A DNA stretch of 64,000 bases from Scalesia atractyloides. Its lineage: Eukaryota > Streptophyta > Magnoliopsida > Asterales > Asteraceae. Positions 57,316 to 64,000 of this stretch are shown here, one piece after another; within the stretch, counting starts at the first letter, position 1, and each line of letters opens with the position of its first letter. The notes below the pieces were generated by a model that ran no database searches, had not been told where the DNA came from, and worked only from the letters and a program-made list of their open reading frames with translations. The stretch lies in the NCBI GenBank assembly GCA_947069175.1, contig CAMTDV010000003.1, positions 30,220,853-30,284,852 on the forward strand, given 5' to 3'. Both the position numbers and the translations under genes were made by a program.

Positions 57316-58621
57316 ATATCAAACTTGTTTTGTGACTTTTGGGAAAAGAAAAATCATGTTACCAAAAAATGTTTTCTCTTAAAAGCATATGACAAAAACA
57401 AGACAAGTGTGATAGTTGATGCACCTCATTGCATTATCTGTGGTAAGAAAAATCATAAAACTCAAGAGTGTGTTTATCTAAAGAATTTTAACGTTAAAAG
57501 AAATGAGTATAAAACAAAAACACTTGAGAGCTCACAGGGTAAAATTGGAAAAGAAAAATCCGAACCGACCTTTATCCCTGTCCAAACATCTGTTACTAAA
57601 CAATTGAATATAACCTCTGTTCTCATAGAAGTTCAAGTAACAGATGCACCACCAACAAACAAATTTCCAAGAGGATATAGTCAACCAGTTTATAAGAGTG
57701 TATCTCATGGTTATGAGATCTACAAAAGACCTTCAAAAGCAAGAGTAAACAAGCATCCTTATGATTATAATCATCTGACAGGAAATGGTCAACAATAGAT
57801 GTTTCAAAAATTTGTTCAAAACTCTTACCATTCTCCTGGACTTAAGGCTGGAATGTCTGTGATCCCATCCAAAGCCATTTTGGCTTTAGACACCCATCAA
57901 AACTAACATGTAACTGATGTGTAGGGGGCTTCTACTTGCCTTAATAGTTTATGTACTGGAGGCTACAGACACATGATAGGATGTAGAGCCCTTCTCAAAT
58001 ATTTTCTAGAACATGGAAGGTGTGATATAATCTTTTGGTAGCAACTCAAGAGGTAAGGTGTTGGCGTCAGGGACAGTTCAAGCAGGGAAACTCAAGTTTG
58101 AAAATGTCAATCTTATTGACAATCTTAACTTCAATCTTTTTAGTGTGTCTCAAATGAATGATAAAGGTTATGGTTCATTCTTTACTAAGAAGCATTGTAA
58201 GATTTTTGGGCGAGAAGTGGTTAAAAAGATTGAAACCATCATTACTGAGAGCAAAACACAACTTGTTGCTCATAGGAGTGGTAATGTGTATGTGGTTGAT
58301 ATGTTGAAAGATAATCCAATGTCTAATGCATGTCTGCTCTCAGTTGCCTCAAATAAAGAGACAGAACTGTGATATAGAAGACTTGGTCACACAAATCTCA
58401 TAACTATCACCACACACTCTTCCTCAAGATTATGGATTTCACATTGTGATCTCACAATATAATGTCACTTCCACCACTAGAGGAGCAGATGTTACTAACA
58501 ACTGTGAAAACTCTGTTACCACAACATCAACTGTTGTTGATCCTCAAACCTCTACTAGCTCATCAAGTCAAACGCTTGTTGACAAAAGTCCATTTTCTCT
58601 GAACAAAAGTCAACCTATTTT
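57316..58621 (+). pseudogene. Copia-3 gag-protease-integrase fragment
   Basis: It starts inside gag right after the C2 LTR. A first knuckle CDFWEKKNHVTKKC (Trp for the second Cys) and a second, intact one CIICGKKNHKTQEC lie in an open stretch to 57798. The protease region has lost its DSG motif (CTGGYRHMIGC near 57955) and has stops at 57796-57798 and about 58037. The protease-to-integrase segment is open at 58058-58370 (NVNLIDNLNFNLFSVSQMNDKG, GNVYVVDML), then RRLGHTNL. From about 58430 the sequence jumps to a Ser/Thr-rich linker that normally lies between integrase and RT, so the integrase core is deleted. It ends at the LTR-like boundary 58622. Confidence 0.85.
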
Positions 58622-59640
58622 TGTCACACCCTGGTCGTAGCGGAAGCGCAAGTGTGTGACAATTAGGTAATCAGTGCATCCAATTAAGTAAACAATTATA
58701 ATTTAACAACGATGCCATACTAATAATAATTTTTATTCGCATAATTACAACCATAAAGAAGTGATTTCATAGTTTAACTGTTTTCAACTGATCATCATAA
58801 ACCTAATTCAACATATATTACTTCAAAATAAGATATTGCTTTCATCGTTACTGCGTAATGAGGTTTTGACTCCTATATGCCCATACGAAGTTAGGATATA
58901 AAGGCAAACCCTCTAAAAGATGGCACATCGTTGTCTTGACATTTTCCCATAACCCGAATCATATCAGCAGCTCATGTCTTGCATCCTGAAATTCATGTAA
59001 TTTTAAAAGTCAACATAAAGTTGGCGAGTTCATGTAGTTAATGTTTTTGTATAAAAATGTTATTCTTGAAATCCAGTAGTGAAATATGAGTATGTTATTA
59101 GCATCATGGAGTTTTAAGGATCTATCAGTGTGTCGCGAGCACCCTGACGTATATGTGCCGTAAGTAAGTAACCAAACCGAGACAACTTTAACATCATTGG
59201 GATCACAAAAGCACTCCGAAGGGTATACCAACTAGGAGTGGAGCACCTCTCAAACTCAATAGATCTACTTCTTTTGCACCTTGGTCACTATGTGATTAAT
59301 GGTTACTATCGTCATCATCCTACTTACGCACAAGTGATCATGTTATCAACTAAATCCATAGCTAACATGCTAGTTGTTATGACATCCATTTCCCCTCGAT
59401 AGTTTTAAAACAGAACTTTGAAATAATTTAAAGGAGGGACATGAACTCACAGCTTTGCGTTCCGTAAGTCGTACTAGTCGTGGTTCGGTGTCCGTACACG
59501 TGGGTAACCTACATGTGTATTCAGTTTATTAGACACCTAGGCCTCGACGGACCTTGTACTAGTTGTTCATCTTAAATTCTTGTTATGTATTTCTTTGTTA
59601 TGATAGAACAACTTTTAATGTTATCATAGTGTTGGTAGTT
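58622..59640 (-). repeat. LTR-like sequence, minus orientation
   Basis: Begins TGTCACACCCTGGTCG on the plus strand, the inverse of the gypsy LTR terminus CGGGGTGTGACA. Internal bits resemble family E LTR (GTCAACATAAAGTTGGCGAG; GAACTCACAG). The right limit is unclear. No coding. Confidence 0.5.
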
Positions 59641-59674
59641 TGTTTGTTCGATTAATATTGTTATATATATTTCT

Positions 59675-59676
<2 letters not shown>

Positions 59677-59731
<55 letters not shown>
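59677..59731. repeat. (TA)n(TG)n compound microsatellite
   Basis: About 17 TA units directly followed by about 10 TG units. Confidence 0.95.
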
Positions 59732-62093
59732 ACATTATGCCTTTTCAATCATTTAATCCACACTTGATGACACTTGTCATAACCTCTTTAATCCTAAAAT
59801 ACTATAAATACCCCATGATTCTTCCATTTTTTCACACCACTTCAAAACGCTTCAAAGCAAAGTGTGGAGTTCTTCTTTCTATCCTTCTTGGAGCTTGTTT
59901 CTAGCCTTCAGAAGCCTCCTATCTTGTGTTCCAAAAGTGTTCTTCAACACGAGTAAGTACTCTTCCTAGTTCTTTAATTTTTTAGCAATTTTGAGCTAAA
60001 AGTCGAACAGTTTGGCTTCCTGATTGACTTTTGGTTCTGACCATATTTGGTCTAGACAAAGTTCAATTGAACTTTGCAAGGTGATCGTAATCACGAAGGT
60101 TATAATCCCTAACTATTTCACCTTCTGATTACCACGTTTACTAGCCGAAGTGACGAGTCAAAGTTTCGGTAAAAAATGCGCATGATGTGCATTTTACAAC
60201 AAAAATATTTTCGGATATCAAAACACCAGTTTTGATACCAAATCAGTTCTATAAACTTAGTTAGACATATTTTGACATGTCTAACTCATCACTTCTAGTT
60301 TAGTGCTTATTTAGGGTCGTAAGTCGAGCAGTCTTGACCACCGCTTTGACTTTCGAATCCAACCCGTTTGGTCGATCTTAGGATCCAACCAATTACATAT
60401 TTGTGACCATAGTTATATAGGGAATAACCTACTAAGGTTATACCTTATGGTCACATCATTTGGTTAGTGTTATGATAAGTTACTTCTCTGTTCTTAAAAA
60501 AATAACCAAAATGCCCTTTTGCGCATAAATCCATTTTAAACACATGTAACAAAATTTTTGACATATAAACTGATGTTATAACATTTTCAAACATGTTTGC
60601 GTATTTAAAACTTATCATAGGACATGTTTAACCATCCGATCACGCGTTTACGCTAATGACCCATTAATGTAGCGTAAACTACCTTAACGAGTCAGAATGG
60701 GTAAAAAACCCTTAGGATCCTTTTCAAATCAGAATGTTAAGTTTGTTAACCATATCACATGAGTTCTAATAATCGTTTGGTTTATAAGACTTCATTCTAT
60801 CCAATCTCCTGTTTGTAGTCTCGACACGCTAACATATTTATCTGATTTGGACACGTTTGATCTTTGTTTATTACGTTGATCAAGAACACTTTCGCAATCC
60901 CAAGTGAGTACCTAGTCCATTCTTTTACGTTTTCTATATGTTTTGGGGTGATTCATATGTGCCTATAATTATTTTCAAGATTTCAGAACAATATACATGT
61001 TTTATATATACAAAATGATTTTCAAAGTGAGTACATAGTTCCCCTTTTTTAAGTTTTGGAAATGTTTTGGGGTGACTCATATGTGCTAAATCATTTTCAA
61101 GTTTTCAAAAATAATGTCTATGGTTTATATATAAAACAATACGATTTCAATAATGTGAACAACTTGTTGATGCGTTATCCATAACACGAATGACAATCAT
61201 TAGCTCTAGCTGAGCCGCCAGTAGTATGTTATGGTACCATAGGACTGACAATCCCATTATCGGACTGTTCACTAGATTTGGTGGAAGGTTGGGTAATGAC
61301 AGAAGCTGTTTCTGATTAATAATCAATTTGTTGATTTGTTAGTCTAGTTAAAGAGTCCTTTTGGTGGTCTATTAAAGATACCCTTTGGTGGTATAGTCAA
61401 CACAGGTTTGAATGTGTTCATTAAAGAACGATCAAAAGTTTTCACAATTAAAAACATGGACGATTTGTTTATGACATGGACAATTGGTTTATGCCACGGA
61501 TGATTGATTTATAACACGGACAAATGGTTTTGAACAATGTCATGCAATGATTTTCACTTAAAGATATAAACCATACGGAGTTTTATTTTGAATCAAACTA
61601 TTACAAGGTTTTTACAAAAGAAACGTTTTGGTCAAGATTCATGGCTATAAGGTTTTCACAACTCTAACCAACTTGTTTTAGTTTGTTAATTGTATTGCAA
61701 TATCAAACACTTTTGATATGAGGTTTTCACTTAATGACTCTTGTAGTCGGACGAGGTGTTGCAATATGTATACAAAGCCACGAATTTGACACACTCACAA
61801 GACCTATGTAGTCGCCGACATTTTTATGCTGACTCTCTTTTCACATATGTTTCAGGAGTCAATGCTTGATAATATGATGCATGCTTCAAGTAGGAATGGA
61901 GGCAGGCCTTAGTGATTTAAAACATGAAAGATAATTTATTTAAGTGTTGTTTCTATTTATCCCAAAATAATGTAAACAATTAACTTAATAAAACAAAATT
62001 TTAAATTCCATGAGTTGTGAAACAATAGTTCTGTGACATGACTCCCCGACGTTTTCACCACTGTTCGTTGTTTTATGCGGTCGGGGTGTTACG
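59732..62093 (+). repeat. LTR-like sequence, plus orientation
   Basis: TATAAATA at 59803-59810, then a leader and the phrases CTTTGACT, GGTCTAGACAAAG and GGTGATCGTAATCACG that recall the D LTR, and a right end GCGGTCGGGGTGTTACG. No PBS, second copy or coding region follows, so solo or truncated. The left limit is unclear. Confidence 0.5.
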
Positions 62094-62135
62094 ATCTAAG
62101 AACCACAATATATATATATTGTTGTTCTTAGATCG
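62093..62135. repeat. 43-bp near-perfect palindrome
   Basis: GATCTAAGAAC at the left and GTTCTTAGATC at the right, with ACAATATATATATATTGT between them; a single mismatched position pair. It directly follows the LTR-like end. Confidence 0.9.
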
Positions 62136-62174
62136 TGTGTGAACTGGGCCTTGCCGTTCACATGTCCTCGTGCC

Positions 62175-62575
62175 TTGCACATGTGTCATTGGGCCATGCC
62201 CATATCATCTATGTCATTGTGCGTAGCCCATTTTTTCATGTCATTGGGCCTAGCCCATGTTTTTATGTAATTGGGCCTAGCCCATGTCTTTATGTCATTG
62301 GGCCTAGCCCATGTCTTTATATCATTTGGCCTAGCCCATGTCTTTATGTCATTGGGCCTAGCCCATGTAATTTATGTCATTGGGCCTACCCTATGTAATT
62401 TATATCATTAGGCCTAGCCCATATTTTATGTCATTAGGCCTAGCCCATGTAATTTATATGTTTTTGGGCTTTGTCCACATATTTTATACATTTGGGCATT
62501 GTCCATATATTTTATGCAATTGGGCCTTGCCCATGTCTTTTTATAAATTGGGCCTAGCTCAAATTAGTTTACAAG
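62175..62575. repeat. GGGCCTAGCCC minisatellite
   Basis: About 14 units of roughly 27 bp built on ATTGGGCCTAGCCCATGT then a short T/A-rich spacer (CTTTATGTC). Near-identical in 62240-62370, diverging on both sides (GGGCCATGCCC, GGGCCTTGCCC, GGGCTTTGTCC). The open frames over it are repeats of the same few residues (GPSPCLYVI) and not a real protein. Confidence 0.85.
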
Positions 62576-64000
62576 AGCCCATTTTCTTATAAGTCTTATA
62601 CTTATAAATTTTTTACTAATTATAGAGTGTAAGTATATATTTTTATACTTCTAATAAATCACTTAGTAATTTCTTTTATATTTTAACTTTCCGGGTTTTG
62701 ATATCGATAACATATATTTATGTTAAGTGTCTAAATACATATTTTAGACTTGTCATCGTCGTCGTTTATTACATGATTTTTCTTGTCGACAATCGCCCAT
62801 CGTGGTAATAACTCTTCATGTCGGCGATTTATTAGTTGGTTGTCGATGCGATGGTGTAATTGTGAACGTTCGCCCATCATCCGCATTGCTTCGTTTGTCC
62901 GATTATTGTTTCAACATATTGTAAAAATGTATTTGTTGGAGTCACCAACGCTTGGTATTGTTTTCAAGTGTTTGTAGTATTTTATATATAGTTGAGTATT
63001 TTTTTATGGTGAATACCCAAAGCTTCTAGATACTTACACATACAATACACATGTATTTATACAAAATTCTTGGTGACAAAATATGTATACGTATTTTTAT
63101 TTCCACAAGTAACTATATATATATTTATAAGGATTACTTATTTTTACTTGTGAATATATATATATATCTATACACATACTTCTTGTATCTTGAGTTTTTA
63201 GGGTTTAACCCTTGTCATTAAAACTTACTTAATGATTATTTGAGTTACTAATTGCGTTTAGTCCCGCCAATCATCCCGTTAATCATATCTTAATCGCGAT
63301 TAGATTTTTAGAAAATTTCGCTATAGTTTCCCCTAAATTATGGCATTTCCACGTTTTTAAAACGTATTCAAACCCTTTTTAAACTCATAATCAAGATCAA
63401 CAATTTATTTCAAGCTTTCATATTATTTGTTTACCAAATATTTGTATCATCATCCATGGCATATTTGTAGTCAAAATCTTATTAAAAACATATTGAGACC
63501 TCAACATTTATTAGCATTTTTAAACCATTATTTTTGTTACATCCTTAGATCAAGCCTATTACTTTAAACCTCTTGATTACTACACTTTTTAAGATGGTTA
63601 CATCTTAAATCATAATGTTTATTTCTTATAAAAATTACTCATATGTAGTAAAATTATTCTTAGGTTGTAGTAATCTTCATGGATGATGTAGTTGATGATC
63701 TTGTTTAGATTTAAACATTATCATGTTTAAATCCTCATTTTCATACTTATTCATGCAAGATCATCTAACTTTTACACCTTACTTTAACATAAACAACACC
63801 ATCATGCTAACTAGTTAACATATAAACACATGATCAACACAAAATAAACCATATTTTGTGTTATTATTAAGGTGTGAGTTAGGGTTTTTAGGTTATCTTT
63901 TCTTCCTTTTCAAGTAAGGCTGACAGCTAGATAAATTGCTTCTCCAATCTCAGTGGGTTTTGAAGAGGTAACTAGACTCAGAATTTTAGGGGCAAGACCC
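62576..64000. other. Unassigned AT-rich DNA, possibly LTR-derived
   Basis: No coding, RNA or terminal-repeat signal recognised. TATATATA runs occur at about 63115 and 63157. The style (long non-coding AT-rich stretch) is like the LTRs elsewhere in the window, but no second copy is present to confirm it. Confidence 0.3.

Noticed and set aside
62135..62592. Plus-strand frames over the minisatellite (repeated GPSPCLYVI)
   Set aside because: Open only because the 27-bp unit is a multiple of three without stops; no start context or non-repeat sequence.

Overview
This is a plant nuclear, transposon-dense window with no intact host gene. Nearly all coding sequence is decayed Ty3/gypsy polyprotein with the chromovirus order gag, protease (PR), reverse transcriptase (RT), RNase H, integrase (IN), then a C-terminal tail ending in RW..K.GPEFTWERE-type sequence. 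Smaller Ty1/copia pieces are mixed in. The primer-binding sites match the 3' end of plant initiator tRNA-Met (TTGGTATCAGAGC). LTR ends of the CGGGGTGTGACA type and a Pro/His-rich pre-gag ORF resemble elements I associate with Asteraceae; that assignment is from recall and tentative.

Layout. 1-5103: an inverted integrase scrap, then a family-A gypsy copy on the minus strand (A1). 5104-10656: family-C gypsy (C1, minus) with its 3' LTR, cut inside gag. 10657-14031: the 5' third of a copia element (minus) with LTR and PBS. 14032-15532: pieces of a second family-A copy. 15538-29051: a complete plus-strand family-D element about 13.5 kb long, with perfect 5-bp target duplications (GACTA), inserted in a family-A LTR that resumes at 29057. 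29169-31243: a plus-strand LTR of another gypsy family. 31244-32390: the 3' end of a copia element. 32390-33844: low-complexity single-copy-looking DNA with a hAT-like MITE. 33845-49894: two family-E elements (minus) in tandem sharing a central LTR (LTR-E1-LTR-E2-LTR). 49891-57315: a second family-C copy (C2, minus) lacking its 3' half, with an intact 204-codon ORF between PBS and gag. 57316-58621: a copia gag-to-integrase fragment (plus). 58622-62093: non-coding LTR-derived DNA with inverted ends. 62093-62575: a palindrome and a GGGCCTAGCCC minisatellite. 62576-64000: unassigned AT-rich DNA.

No polyprotein is open throughout, so none of these copies should be autonomous. Breaks are frameshifts and stops, many of the latter being C-to-T type changes (CAG to TAG, CGA to TGA, TGG to TAG) as expected for methylated, silenced elements. 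The order of some events is readable: family A was present first, D inserted into it, and a roughly 645-bp insertion later entered only the 5' LTR of D. The most interesting points are a regular 169-bp array of tRNA-like modules inside the family-E LTR, pre-gag extra ORFs in two families (one intact), and the shared-LTR tandem.
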